The notes beneath the pieces were generated by a model that was given only the letters and a program-made list of their open reading frames with translations, was not told the DNA's origin and did not search any database. The position numbers and the translations under genes are program-made. Shown piece by piece: positions 41,908 to 50,436 of a stretch of DNA of 64,000 nucleotides. This DNA comes from Bacteroidota bacterium (GTDB lineage Bacteria; Bacteroidota; Bacteroidia; Chitinophagales; Chitinophagaceae), in the NCBI GenBank assembly GCA_023409975.1, contig JAEYQO010000115.1, positions 26,066 to 90,065 of the forward strand. The letters are read 5' to 3'. Every line of letters starts with the position of its first letter. Positions within the stretch are counted from its first letter, which is position 1.

Positions 41908-42594
41908 CTATTTAGTTGGTTCCTGCAGGATATCCAGAAATTCTACAGATGCTGCTTCCATCCTGTAAATATTCTTGTTGATCTGTGCATTGAAGTAATT
42001 GTAGGCGATGTATGCTAAAAGGCCGATGATCAGTCCGACGGCAGAGGTAACCATCTTTGTATAAATACCGCCGGCGATGTACTCCAGTGAGAACCCCTGA
42101 TGCTGGATGTTGAAGAAGAGAATGATCATACCTGCAATGGTTCCCAGAAAACCGAACATTGGCGCGATGCCCGCCAGGGTAGAAAGAACAGAAAGATTCT
42201 TTTCCATCTGGTACACCTCAAGTTTGCCGGTGGCTTCCATCGATTTTTCGATATGTTCTACTGGCTTTCCTATTCTGCTAATGCCCTTTTCGATCATTCT
42301 TGCTACAGGTCCCTCAGTGTTTTTGGCCAGGGATTTAGCAGCCGGCAGATTTCCACTCGCGACATGGTCTCTGATACGCATCATGAAGGAACTGTCGGAT
42401 TTAGAAACCTTGCGGATAGCGAGGAGACGCTCTACGAAAACATAAACCAGTAAGATAGAACAGATCAGTAAGGGGATCATCAGAACCCCACCTTCTTTCA
42501 GGAGGTAGAACAAGGATATTTCCTGAGGTTGCGCTGGTACTGCGGCTGCAGTTCCTAAAGTGTCGGATTGCAACAGGAGCGTAAGTAATGTCAT
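41908..42594 (-). CDS. ExbB/TolQ/MotA-type proton channel protein
   Basis: The 228-residue protein has a hydrophobic N-terminal helix (GGVLMIPLLICSILLVYVFV). The two conserved MotA/TolQ/ExbB helices follow (LSVLSTLAGIAPMFGFLGTI, then MVTSAVGLIIGLLAYIAYN). The conserved Pro and Thr residues of the channel are present. With ExbD it makes a proton-motive-force motor in the inner membrane. The gene pair has a promoter box upstream. Confidence 0.92.
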   Translation of the reverse strand: MTLLTLLLQSDTLGTAAAVPAQPQEISLFYLLKEGGVLMIPLLICSILLVYVFVERLLAIRKVSKSDSSFMMRIRDHVASGNLPAAKSLAKNTEGPVARMIEKGISRIGKPVEHIEKSMEATGKLEVYQMEKNLSVLSTLAGIAPMFGFLGTIAGMIILFFNIQHQGFSLEYIAGGIYTKMVTSAVGLIIGLLAYIAYNYFNAQINKNIYRMEAASVEFLDILQEPTK

Positions 42595-42613
42595 GTGTGT
42601 GAATCTACTGCTT

Positions 42614-42621
42614 CAAATGTA
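42614..42621 (-). promoter_or_regulatory. -7 box of exbBD
   Basis: TACATTTG on the minus strand, 19 bases before the start codon, matches TAnnTTTG. Confidence 0.6.
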
Positions 42622-42675
42622 ATGATAAGAGGATTTAAAAAAGGGTTAAAACTCAGATCACGAATAATATGTGGA

Positions 42676-42704
42676 CAAAAAAAGGGGTGATTGTCATCAC
42701 CCCT
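42676..42704 (-). terminator. Terminator of the S9 peptidase-monooxygenase-thioredoxin operon
   Basis: On the minus strand the stem AGGGGTGAT / ATCACCCCT with a four-base loop is followed by seven T residues, just after the thioredoxin-like gene. Confidence 0.88.
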
Positions 42705-42708
42705 GTTA

Positions 42709-43314
42709 TTAGCTGCGTTTGATCGTGCACCCTATCGACTTCGTGCTGTTCGGATCGATAGGCCTGTTGTTGACCATATTATCGATGGCGGTTTTCAAGT
42801 AGATAGCTTTTGATTCGGAAGGTTTTGATGGATTGTCTTCCATCGCTCCTTTGTAGACAAGTTTTCCATTGCCGTCGAAGAGAAAAACTTCAGGTGTTCT
42901 GGTAGCGCCAAAAGCGTCTGCCAGTTCAGTATTTTTATCCATTACGTAAGGCACCCTGTATCCCTGCTCCTTTGCATAGGATTTCATGGCCTCAGGAGAA
43001 TCTGCGTCATCACGCTGTGCTACATTGGAATTGATGATGATCATACCAAGACCACGTTCTGTAGCAAAACCAATCATTTCCCGTGTGCGTTCCTGAGCTT
43101 TGATAACATAAGGGCAGGTATTGCAGGAAAAAATAACAAGAAGTCCCTTTCTTGTTTTCACATCATTCAGACTTATCTGCCTTCCATTTACTGTAGTAGT
43201 CTTCACGTCAGCCTTTGGAATGCTGCTGCCAATTGAAAGGCTGGTCAGGTTCTGGCCGAACGAGTCAGTGGCAAACAAACCGCAAAGTACTATCAGAGAA
43301 ATTAGTTTTTTCAT
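42709..43314 (-). CDS. Secreted thioredoxin/redoxin-family protein
   Basis: The 201-residue protein has a signal peptide (KKLISLIVLCGLFATDSFGQ). Its thioredoxin-like fold has the active-site pair in FSCNTCPYVI (CxxC) and cis-proline region TRTPEVFLFDGNGKLVYKG. This variant with CNTCPYV, and an extra cysteine in IGCTIKRS, is common in Bacteroidota redoxins. It is the last gene of an operon with a cytochrome c-copper monooxygenase. It could keep exported cysteines or the copper enzyme in the right redox state; that link is inferred. Confidence 0.88.
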   Translation of the reverse strand: MKKLISLIVLCGLFATDSFGQNLTSLSIGSSIPKADVKTTTVNGRQISLNDVKTRKGLLVIFSCNTCPYVIKAQERTREMIGFATERGLGMIIINSNVAQRDDADSPEAMKSYAKEQGYRVPYVMDKNTELADAFGATRTPEVFLFDGNGKLVYKGAMEDNPSKPSESKAIYLKTAIDNMVNNRPIDPNSTKSIGCTIKRS

Positions 43315-43343
43315 TATTCAGTGATTTAGTTTCTTAAGTAAAG

Positions 43344-44717
43344 TTAATCCGTTTCGAGGCTAATATTTTCATCGCCTTCTTTATAGGGGAGATAAGAAAT
43401 GATAAACTGAAACATTTCATCCGAGGCGCGCATACTTCCGTTCTGGTCTGTGACAATCTGAGGTGGATTGAAGGGGTTATTAAGGTTTTTTGTAGTGTTA
43501 TCATACAGGCCTTCCGCAACAAGAAGGCTACCTGCAGGCACCTTGATCATTTTTTTGAAGGTGTAAAAGTACTGCCAGTTAAAATCCCATCTTGGTATTG
43601 AGATGAGTTTGATCGTATCGCCATCAGGTTTAACAGCATAAGCTTTGAAGCTTTTACCCAATAGATGCATGTGGGGATTGACTGTCAGTATTGAAATATC
43701 TATTGGAAGGCGGTATTCACTCCATACTTTCTTGGTGGTGTTTGGAAGAATGACCAGGTTTGGTTCTACAGGAGATACACCCCAGGTCCCGAGCTGAAAC
43801 TCCTGTAAAGGACGTTCCGGAGGAGTTTTACTAAGGAAGATGTTGATATAGGATGAATCCAGGACCTCCTTTGTGGTAAATCCATAATGAAGATCATTCA
43901 GGAAGAATGCACCTTTCTGAGGAAGGATATAGCCACCGATTCCTTTGGGATATACCTGTGCTGTGACACCTGGCAGATAATTGACAACAGATTTCTGAAG
44001 AGTGGGATAAGTGCCATCATCGTTGGGAAGACCAAGCTTTTCGAACGCAAGTTTTACTGTAGTGTCGTTAACGACGTCTGTTACCAGTTCCCCTTCAAAA
44101 ACATTTGTTTTCATTCCTGGTTCGTAGATGATCATGTCACCATTCACATGGTGTACCACGTTTTGTCTTCCGGGAACAAACTCAATGACATTTGCATAGG
44201 CGTCCGGAGGGAGCTCGAAAGGTACTTTTACCAGAAGGAATCTGTCGCTACTGTTTGCGGGGAGAAGACTGGGTGTCACGGGAAGCCGGATATCGGGCTC
44301 GCCGATCATTGAACCTGAGGGATAGTCTGGAAGGGGCGGGAGCTTGTCTGACGGACCCTCAGGTGTTCCCTGGTCAGCCCATTTCTGGAAGATGGCGATC
44401 TCATCTTCTGTGAGCACCCGTTGTCCTACAAACTCGGTGTAGTGTGGATCGGCCGGCCATGGTGGCATCATGCGTTCCCGGGTGACGAAAGCCATGGCGC
44501 TAGCATAGGATTTTGCCTGTTGATAGTTTTCAAGAGCAAAGTGAGCCGATCCTCCTGTGCGATGGCAATAGGTGCACTGCTTATATAGTAACGGAGCGAC
44601 GTGTTCTGTAAAATTGACCTTTTCCGGAACGGAAGATTGCTGGCAGGCAAACAGTGTCACCATTACTGCGACAAGCCCTGAACATGCCAGGTATTTAAGA
44701 TTGATCTTTCTCCACAT
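43344..44717 (-). CDS. Lipoprotein cytochrome c fused to a PHM-like copper monooxygenase
   Basis: The 457-residue protein has a lipobox (VTLFAC, Cys25). A c-type cytochrome domain follows with heme motif CTYCH (48-52) and a likely distal Met in RMMPPW. The type II copper, ascorbate-dependent monooxygenase fold comes next. The copper ligands expected from peptidylglycine alpha-hydroxylating monooxygenase (PHM) all appear in order: the HH pair in NVVHHVN, His in NDLHYGF, HxH in NPHMHLLGKSF and Met in SDEMFQFIISY. The heme domain may supply electrons. The substrate is unknown; peptide, catechol or small-molecule hydroxylation are all possible. It overlaps the upstream YihY gene by 23 bases. Confidence 0.87.
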   Translation of the reverse strand: MWRKINLKYLACSGLVAVMVTLFACQQSSVPEKVNFTEHVAPLLYKQCTYCHRTGGSAHFALENYQQAKSYASAMAFVTRERMMPPWPADPHYTEFVGQRVLTEDEIAIFQKWADQGTPEGPSDKLPPLPDYPSGSMIGEPDIRLPVTPSLLPANSSDRFLLVKVPFELPPDAYANVIEFVPGRQNVVHHVNGDMIIYEPGMKTNVFEGELVTDVVNDTTVKLAFEKLGLPNDDGTYPTLQKSVVNYLPGVTAQVYPKGIGGYILPQKGAFFLNDLHYGFTTKEVLDSSYINIFLSKTPPERPLQEFQLGTWGVSPVEPNLVILPNTTKKVWSEYRLPIDISILTVNPHMHLLGKSFKAYAVKPDGDTIKLISIPRWDFNWQYFYTFKKMIKVPAGSLLVAEGLYDNTTKNLNNPFNPPQIVTDQNGSMRASDEMFQFIISYLPYKEGDENISLETD

Positions 44718-45624
44718 TTTCGTTCTTCGCCAGTAAGATGCTGACGTTCAATTCATAACCAAGCAAAATTACCAGAGTATTCAGCCACATCCAAACCATG
44801 AAAGCGATTAAGGTGCCAATGGGCCCATAGACTTTATTATAGTTTATAAAATTATTGACGAGGAAGAAGAAGGCGGTGGTGGCGACGACAGCCAGGAATG
44901 TGGCAAACACTGCTCCGGGTGAAATAAACGAAAACCGACGACTCAGGGAGGGGCCGTAGGTGTAGATAATCGAGATGGTCAGAAATATGATAAGGATGAT
45001 GATACAGAGGCTGAAAATCTTTACAGCCAGAACGCTGTTGAATACCCGATCCAGCAAGCTATTTACTGCATTCGTCTGGATGATCAGAACGGCGAGCGAG
45101 ATTACAGCGACGCTGATGAGCATGACTGTAAGTTTAATGGCAGTCCATCGCCGGCGGAGTTTTGTTCTTTTTACATAGAGCGGAACACTTCTGTCGAAGG
45201 CCCGCATTAAGCCCATCATACCATTGGATGAGAAGAAGAGCGTCAATAAGATACCGAAGGAAAGTAAATCCGTCCGTTCGTTGGTCATGAAATCCATAAC
45301 CACCCCTGTAACATTGCTGTAAATTCTTTCGTTTGGTGTGATGAGGGCGAGTGTATCCAGGATGGTGTCCTGGACGTTTTCCAGGGGCAAATAGGGTACG
45401 AGCGAGAACAGGAATAGCAAGGTTGGTGGAATCGCCATTACGAAATTATAGGTAACGGCGGCACTACGTTCATTGAGCCGGTTGTGCTTCACCTCCCTGA
45501 AAAATACCTTTCCTACTTCGAACAGTGACAAGCCCTGGAAACCCGGCGGCCGTGAATCCCGTACAAAATGCAGGAAAAAACGACCTGGTTTTGATTGAAT
45601 TAGTTTTCTTTCCAGTCTGGTCAT
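44695..45624 (-). CDS. YihY/BrkB-family membrane protein
   Basis: The 309-residue protein has six hydrophobic segments. It contains the family patterns NERSAAVTYNFVMAIPPTLL near the N-terminus and FISPGAVFATFLAVVATTAF and YGPIGTLIAFMVWMWLNTLV near the C-terminus. Older names call the family ribonuclease BN, but its members are membrane proteins of uncertain, possibly transport, function. It lies 11 bases after the S9 peptidase gene and overlaps the monooxygenase gene. Confidence 0.88.
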   Translation of the reverse strand: MTRLERKLIQSKPGRFFLHFVRDSRPPGFQGLSLFEVGKVFFREVKHNRLNERSAAVTYNFVMAIPPTLLFLFSLVPYLPLENVQDTILDTLALITPNERIYSNVTGVVMDFMTNERTDLLSFGILLTLFFSSNGMMGLMRAFDRSVPLYVKRTKLRRRWTAIKLTVMLISVAVISLAVLIIQTNAVNSLLDRVFNSVLAVKIFSLCIIILIIFLTISIIYTYGPSLSRRFSFISPGAVFATFLAVVATTAFFFLVNNFINYNKVYGPIGTLIAFMVWMWLNTLVILLGYELNVSILLAKNENVEKDQS

Positions 45625-45635
45625 TCAAAGGCAAG

Positions 45636-47810
45636 CTACAGATTGTTGAGGACAAACTCTGTCATTCGTCTGTATAGGTGAAGTCTGGTGTTTCCACCGG
45701 AGATACCATGGTGTCTGTTCGGATAAAACTCGCTGTCGAAATCTTTATTGGCATTGATCAGCTCATTAACCAGCATCATTGAATTCTGGACATGAACATT
45801 ATCATCGCCGGTGCCGTGGACAAGCAACAGTTTACCTTGCATGTTCTTAACCATTTGCTCAGGTGCATTCTGATCGTAACCGTCTGGATTTTCCTGTGGG
45901 GTGCGCATGTAGCGTTCTGTGTAGATGTTATCATAGTATCTCCAGTTGGTAACTGGCGCTACCGAGATAGCCATCTTGAAGACATCAGGCGCTTTAAAAA
46001 GGCAGGTGAGGCTCATGAATCCGCCGTAGCTCCAACCCCAGATACCGATTCTGCTTTTATCAACAAAGGGCAGTGTGCACAGATGCTTTGCAACAGCAAT
46101 CTGATCCTCACTTTCCAGTTTACCGAGTTTCAGGTAAGTCTTTTTCTTGAATTCCTCACCCCGGAAACCGGTTCCCCGACCATCTGTAGTGACGATGATA
46201 TACCCTTTCTGGGCCAGCATCTGGTGCCAGAAAAAATCAGCCATCGGGAAACGATCGGCCACCTGCTGTGAGCCCGGGCCGCTGTACTGAAACATCAGAA
46301 CGGGGTATTGACGTGTGCTATCAAAATCAGGAGGAGTCATTACCCATGCATTCAGAAGGAGGCCTTTTTCGGCACCGGGAAATCGCTGGAAGCGGATATT
46401 TCCAAGGTCGTATTCTGACATCTTTGCAGAGAGCGCCCTGTTGTCCTCAAGTGTTCTGATGATCCTTCCATCGCGCATGGATCTGAGCGTGTAAACCGGG
46501 GGTTGTTTCAGCCGGGAGTGTTTATCCAGGAAAAACTGATTGCCTTCAATTGTCGTGATGGCATGAGTGCCGGCTTCCGGGGTAAGCACCTGCTTCTTCT
46601 TTCCATTCCAGTTTATGGCGTATAGCTTTCTTGAAAGTGGAGATTCTTCGGCAGCGGTGTAGTAAATGAGATTTTCGCTTTCGTTGATGCCAATCAACTG
46701 GTCAATATCAAAGGTTCCACTGGTGATTGGTGTGAGCTTGCGGCGTTGCCAGTTCCAGCGATAAAGGTGATTGTAACCGCTTCGTTCGGAATTGAATATA
46801 AAAGACTCGCCGTCGGGCAGGAAATGCAGGTTGTCATTGATATCGACATAATAACGGTTCTTTTCATCATATATCACACTCGACCTTCCTGTCCTCGCGT
46901 TGGCCATCAGGAATTCGAGGTGATTCTGATGTCTGTTAAGACGATAGATCATCAGGTGATTAGGATTGTTAGACCATTTAATCCTTGGAATATATTGGTC
47001 GGTTTCCTTTCCAAGATTTGCATCCACCGTTTCTTTCGAGTCGAGATGATAGAACCTGATCCGGACGATAGAGTTTGGATCGCCGGCCTTAGGATACTTG
47101 AACTTATACGGAGTGGGGTAGAGTGAATCGTAAACTGTCATTGTGAACTCCGGTACCTGACGCTCATCAAACCTGTAATAGGCGATGGTTTTGCCGTCTG
47201 GCGCCCATTCAAAAGCTTTAGTGAATTGAAACTCCTCTTCATATACCCAATCTGCATTGCCATTGATTATCGCATTGCGTTCCCCGTCAGTAGTTACCGC
47301 AGTCGTTTGGTCAGTCGATAGGTTCTTGTAATACAGGTTGTTGTTTTTAACATAAGCGACCATTTCACCATCAGGGGAAAAACTTGCATGCAATACTTTT
47401 TCCTCGTCCAGGGCTTTGAGCGTCTTGTTGCTTCTGTCAAAGACATAAACCTTGTAAAGAACAGAACGCCGATAGATAGGTTGTGCTTCAGTAAAAAGCA
47501 AGAGCTTCTGCTCATCCTCGCTGAACTCATAGCTATTGATACTGAGCGTTTTGCCATCGAAAGTCTGCAGGGTACTGAATATCGGTTCCATACGTTCCCC
47601 GGTTTCCAGATTGTAAATCTGAATAACCTGATTCCCCTCGACTTTGTCTATCTGGAGGTAGCGCTTACCATCTTTCATGGCGTTGAAGCCAGGGACAGCC
47701 TTAATCCTGAAAGTCTGGTTCTTCCAGATATCTTCCAATTCAATCTGTTTATTCTGAGCCAGAACCGGACCCGAAACGAAAAGTGCGATTAGAAAAATAA
47801 TGCAGCGCAT
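45636..47810 (-). CDS. S9 family dipeptidyl-peptidase IV-like serine peptidase
   Basis: The 724-residue protein has a signal peptide (MRCIIFLIALFVSGPVLAQ) and an eight-bladed beta-propeller with DPP-IV-type features (NADWVYEEEFQFTKAFEW). The catalytic alpha/beta hydrolase domain has the nucleophile in GIWGWSYGGFMS, aspartate in LVHGTGDDNVH and histidine in YPNRHHGISG. DPP-IV removes X-Pro or X-Ala dipeptides from peptide N-termini in the periplasm. It is the first gene of a four-gene operon, behind a clear promoter. Confidence 0.93.
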   Translation of the reverse strand: MRCIIFLIALFVSGPVLAQNKQIELEDIWKNQTFRIKAVPGFNAMKDGKRYLQIDKVEGNQVIQIYNLETGERMEPIFSTLQTFDGKTLSINSYEFSEDEQKLLLFTEAQPIYRRSVLYKVYVFDRSNKTLKALDEEKVLHASFSPDGEMVAYVKNNNLYYKNLSTDQTTAVTTDGERNAIINGNADWVYEEEFQFTKAFEWAPDGKTIAYYRFDERQVPEFTMTVYDSLYPTPYKFKYPKAGDPNSIVRIRFYHLDSKETVDANLGKETDQYIPRIKWSNNPNHLMIYRLNRHQNHLEFLMANARTGRSSVIYDEKNRYYVDINDNLHFLPDGESFIFNSERSGYNHLYRWNWQRRKLTPITSGTFDIDQLIGINESENLIYYTAAEESPLSRKLYAINWNGKKKQVLTPEAGTHAITTIEGNQFFLDKHSRLKQPPVYTLRSMRDGRIIRTLEDNRALSAKMSEYDLGNIRFQRFPGAEKGLLLNAWVMTPPDFDSTRQYPVLMFQYSGPGSQQVADRFPMADFFWHQMLAQKGYIIVTTDGRGTGFRGEEFKKKTYLKLGKLESEDQIAVAKHLCTLPFVDKSRIGIWGWSYGGFMSLTCLFKAPDVFKMAISVAPVTNWRYYDNIYTERYMRTPQENPDGYDQNAPEQMVKNMQGKLLLVHGTGDDNVHVQNSMMLVNELINANKDFDSEFYPNRHHGISGGNTRLHLYRRMTEFVLNNL

Positions 47811-47829
47811 GTGTTGAGGTTATAAACTT

Positions 47830-47837
47830 CAAAAATA
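47830..47837 (-). promoter_or_regulatory. -7 box of the S9 peptidase operon
   Basis: TATTTTTG on the minus strand lies 19 bases before the start codon. The operon thus has its own promoter, downstream of the candidate ncRNA at 48.0-48.1 kb. Confidence 0.65.
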
Positions 47838-48007
47838 GCTTCTGGGTCTGACAATCACTACGGCAGAAAAAAGGTGAGATTTTTCATGCAGTTATATTGC
47901 GAAGAACGACCGGCACTACCGGATCCACCATATCAGAGGGTCGAGGTACAGGTTTCAACATGCATTTTTGTGTTAAACGGGGGGGTTGAGGCAAGGATTT
48001 TTTGCAT

Positions 48008-48090
48008 AAAAAAAAGGCGCAGAGTAGTAGCTCCGAAATGGTACGGCCAAGTATCCAACATCAGAATGCTACACCTGCGCTTTCCTTTAA
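48008..48090 (-). ncRNA. Candidate structured small RNA ending in a U-tract
   Basis: The minus strand can form an outer stem GCGCAG/CTGCGC (plus-strand 48075-48080 with 48017-48022). A second stem GTAGC/GCTAC (48068-48072 with 48027-48031) is separated from it by a 2/4-base internal loop. An apical hairpin TGG-A-TAC/GTACCA (48051-48057 with 48039-48044) has a GGCCAA-type loop. Eight T residues follow directly (48008-48015). Nothing on the minus strand upstream codes for protein, so the terminator-like structure must end a short independent RNA. It matches no RNA family I can name. Confidence 0.55.
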
Positions 48091-48117
48091 CAAAATATAT
48101 ACAGTGCCTATAATCAA
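48091..48117 (-). promoter_or_regulatory. Possible promoter of the candidate small RNA
   Basis: On the minus strand TTG (48115-48117) is followed after 17 bases by TATTTTG (48091-48097), a -7 box one base short of TAnnTTTG. It is placed a few bases before the structured RNA. Confidence 0.4.
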
Positions 48118-48316
48118 TCTTATAGGTATACTCTACTATAAGTAAAATTCTATGCCAGCTGCAGAGCTTCTGGTTGTCCGGTGATTCTGTATATAGGAAA
48201 ACCCCTTTATGAATCCTGATTAATAAAAGCTGTGGAATTCCACAATCGTTTAACATATTTTAGGATGTTTCGGTGTGATTGTTGGTTTATATAGTTCAGA
48301 AAAAAAGGGAGGATTT

Positions 48317-48493
48317 ATGCAGTATTATGAGAGTATACAGGCACTTTCTGACCAAAGCAGTAATCAGCTTAACCGATTCTTATCTGAAGTGGAGGTTTTT
48401 ACGATTGCTGTTGATCAGATGCAGGAGAAAACGACGACTCCACTGGACAATTATATAAAATACGGAAGAGGAGATCAGTCGGGATCTGTTTAA
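48317..48493 (+). CDS. Small hypothetical protein, 58 residues
   Basis: The ATG is preceded by GGGAGGATTT, a good Shine-Dalgarno sequence, which is unusual in this genome. The protein (MQYYESIQALSDQSSNQLNR, then EVEVFTIAVDQMQ) is acidic and probably helical, without a signal peptide. A terminator follows 20 bases after the stop. No family was recognised. The combination of ribosome-binding site and terminator makes it more credible than its size alone. Confidence 0.5.
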   Translation: MQYYESIQALSDQSSNQLNRFLSEVEVFTIAVDQMQEKTTTPLDNYIKYGRGDQSGSV

Positions 48494-48513
48494 CGGAATC
48501 AATATTTTGATAT

Positions 48514-48546
48514 GAAAGAAGTTCCTGAATAGGAACTTCTTTTTTC
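48514..48546 (+). terminator. Rho-independent terminator
   Basis: A 12-base-pair stem AAAGAAGTTCCT / AGGAACTTCTTT with a GAAT loop runs into a T-tract, between the small ORF and dnaX. Confidence 0.88.
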
Positions 48547-48564
48547 ATTCTCCTAATCAGGGGT

Positions 48565-48572
48565 TATTTTTG
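48565..48572 (+). promoter_or_regulatory. -7 box of dnaX
   Basis: TATTTTTG matches TAnnTTTG, 17 bases before the dnaX ATG. Confidence 0.6.
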
Positions 48573-48589
48573 AAATAAGACAGAGGTAG

Positions 48590-50428
48590 ATGGCTGAGAA
48601 TTATATTGTTTCCGCCCGGAAATATCGTCCACAAACATTTGATACCGTTGTAGGACAGGAACACATTACGACTACATTAAAGAATGCGATCAGGAACAAT
48701 CACCTTGCGCATGCATATCTATTTTGCGGGCCCAGGGGGGTAGGGAAGACAACGAATGCCCGGATTTTGGCTAAAACTATTAATTGCGAGAATCCTACGC
48801 CAGAGATGGAGGCCTGCGATACCTGCCAGAGTTGTTTAAGCTTCAGAAATAATGCTTCTTTCAACATCTTTGAGCTGGATGCGGCGAGTAATAACAGTGT
48901 GGAGGACATCCGCGAGCTGGTAAATCAGGTGCGGTTTGCACCTCAACAGGGGAAATATAAAATATACATCATAGATGAGGTGCATATGCTTTCCTCGGCC
49001 GCCTTCAATGCATTTCTGAAAACGCTCGAAGAGCCTCCTTCCTATGCTATTTTTATTCTGGCTACCACCGAGAAGCATAAGATCTTACCTACCATTTTAA
49101 GCAGGTGTCAGATTTTTGACTTCAAGCGGATTACCACAGAGGATATTGTTAGCCATCTTCAGCAAATTGCAACGAAGGAAGGGGTTCAGGCAGATGAAGC
49201 AGCACTTCATGTAATTGCTCAGAAAAGTGAAGGCTGCATGCGGGACGCACTTTCGATGCTGGACAGAATCGCGAGTTTTACCGGAGGCCGGTTGACCTAC
49301 CAGTCGACCATGGAGCATCTGAATATGCTGGATGCGGACTTTTACTTCAGACTAACTGATTTCCTGCTGGCACAGGATGTAACAAGTACGCTGCTTCAGT
49401 TTGATGAGGTATTGGAACGCGGATTTGAGGGTAATGTCGTTCTTGAGGGACTCGCTGAACACTTCAGGAATCTGCTCCTTTGTAAGGATCCCCGCATGGC
49501 TAAATTGCTGGATGTACCCAACGATCACAAGCGAGTCTATCATGAGAAAGCTCTTCAGGCACCTCCATCCTTCATTCTTTCTGCACTGAATATCTTAAAC
49601 GAAGCCGAACTCAATTACAGAACAGCGAATAATAAGAGGCTTCATGTTGAGATGTGTCTGATCAGACTGTGTTATCTGTTGCAGGTGAACTCGGCTGCCG
49701 AAGTAAAAAAAAAGCTTAGACAGCAGCAGAATTCCCTGACTGCAGTCGGGAAGCCGGCTACCGCATCTTTAATTCAGCCAAAACCTGTGCCTCAGGAAAG
49801 CGCGGTGCAGAACACCGGCGGTAGTCAGCAAGTCACACCACCCGTGCAAAAGGAACCTGTTGAAACAAAGCAGCCGCTACCAATTGCCGTTCAGCAGTCA
49901 GTTCCTGAGATACCTCCGGCAACTGTAAAAACCCCTCAGCCATCGGCAAAGATGCCGCCTCCCGGCGGTGCCAGAAAAGTGAGTAAAAACTTGCTGGGAG
50001 ATATTGATGAGGCTATCAATCAGGCTGCCCAGGCTTCTGAGGATCAGAAAAAGGAGCTGAAGCCAGACATCGTTGAAGAGCTGTATCGTCAGTATATCGA
50101 GGAGCACCTGAAAGCCAACAATAGAGGCTTCATGGCAGCGCAGTTCGCGGCGATGAGGCTTGAAGTTGATGGTGAAGAGATCAGAATCGTTGCGCCTACA
50201 GAGCTAATTGAGGAGGCTGCCAAGGAACAACGAAACCTGCTGATCGACTATTTCAGGAAGCACACTGGCATTATGGTTCGGGTGACCACAGAGATTAGAA
50301 AGGACCCGGCGGCGGAAGATGAGGCTCCCATAGTGCTTAGCAAAACGGAGATATTTGAATCCATGGCAGGCAAGAATCCTGATCTTTACCGGTTTAAGGA
50401 AGCCCTGAATTTACAGATTGAATACTAA
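48590..50428 (+). CDS. dnaX: DNA polymerase III subunit gamma/tau
   Basis: DnaX is the clamp-loader ATPase of the replisome. The 612-residue tau form has Walker A FCGPRGVGKTTNARI, a zinc module with four cysteines (INCENP, ACDTCQSC), DEVHML (Walker B region) and SRC (sensor). Domain III reaches about residue 370. A Gln/Pro/Lys-rich linker and a C-terminal domain follow (IVEELYRQYIEEHLKANNRG). At codons 372-375 the gene contains nine consecutive A residues. A -1 slip there leads straight to a TAG, which would give a gamma-like product of about 375 residues. The gene is monocistronic. Confidence 0.96.
   Translation: MAENYIVSARKYRPQTFDTVVGQEHITTTLKNAIRNNHLAHAYLFCGPRGVGKTTNARILAKTINCENPTPEMEACDTCQSCLSFRNNASFNIFELDAASNNSVEDIRELVNQVRFAPQQGKYKIYIIDEVHMLSSAAFNAFLKTLEEPPSYAIFILATTEKHKILPTILSRCQIFDFKRITTEDIVSHLQQIATKEGVQADEAALHVIAQKSEGCMRDALSMLDRIASFTGGRLTYQSTMEHLNMLDADFYFRLTDFLLAQDVTSTLLQFDEVLERGFEGNVVLEGLAEHFRNLLLCKDPRMAKLLDVPNDHKRVYHEKALQAPPSFILSALNILNEAELNYRTANNKRLHVEMCLIRLCYLLQVNSAAEVKKKLRQQQNSLTAVGKPATASLIQPKPVPQESAVQNTGGSQQVTPPVQKEPVETKQPLPIAVQQSVPEIPPATVKTPQPSAKMPPPGGARKVSKNLLGDIDEAINQAAQASEDQKKELKPDIVEELYRQYIEEHLKANNRGFMAAQFAAMRLEVDGEEIRIVAPTELIEEAAKEQRNLLIDYFRKHTGIMVRVTTEIRKDPAAEDEAPIVLSKTEIFESMAGKNPDLYRFKEALNLQIEY
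49705..49752 (+). promoter_or_regulatory. Probable programmed slippage site in dnaX
   Basis: Nine A residues (49705-49713) are read GTA AAA AAA AAG CTT in frame. In the -1 frame the next codons are GCT TAG, the stop being at 49717-49719. A hairpin follows at 49732-49752 (TTCCC, one unpaired T, GAC, loop TGCA, GTC, GGGAA). The layout is like the A9 slippage site of Thermus dnaX, which makes the shorter gamma subunit. Confidence 0.6.
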
Positions 50429-50436
50429 ACAGCCTT

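Noticed and set aside
48017..48080. Hammerhead ribozyme, because CTGATG occurs inside a three-stem structure
   Set aside because: The core lacks the required CUGAUGA and GAAA elements in the correct order on either strand.
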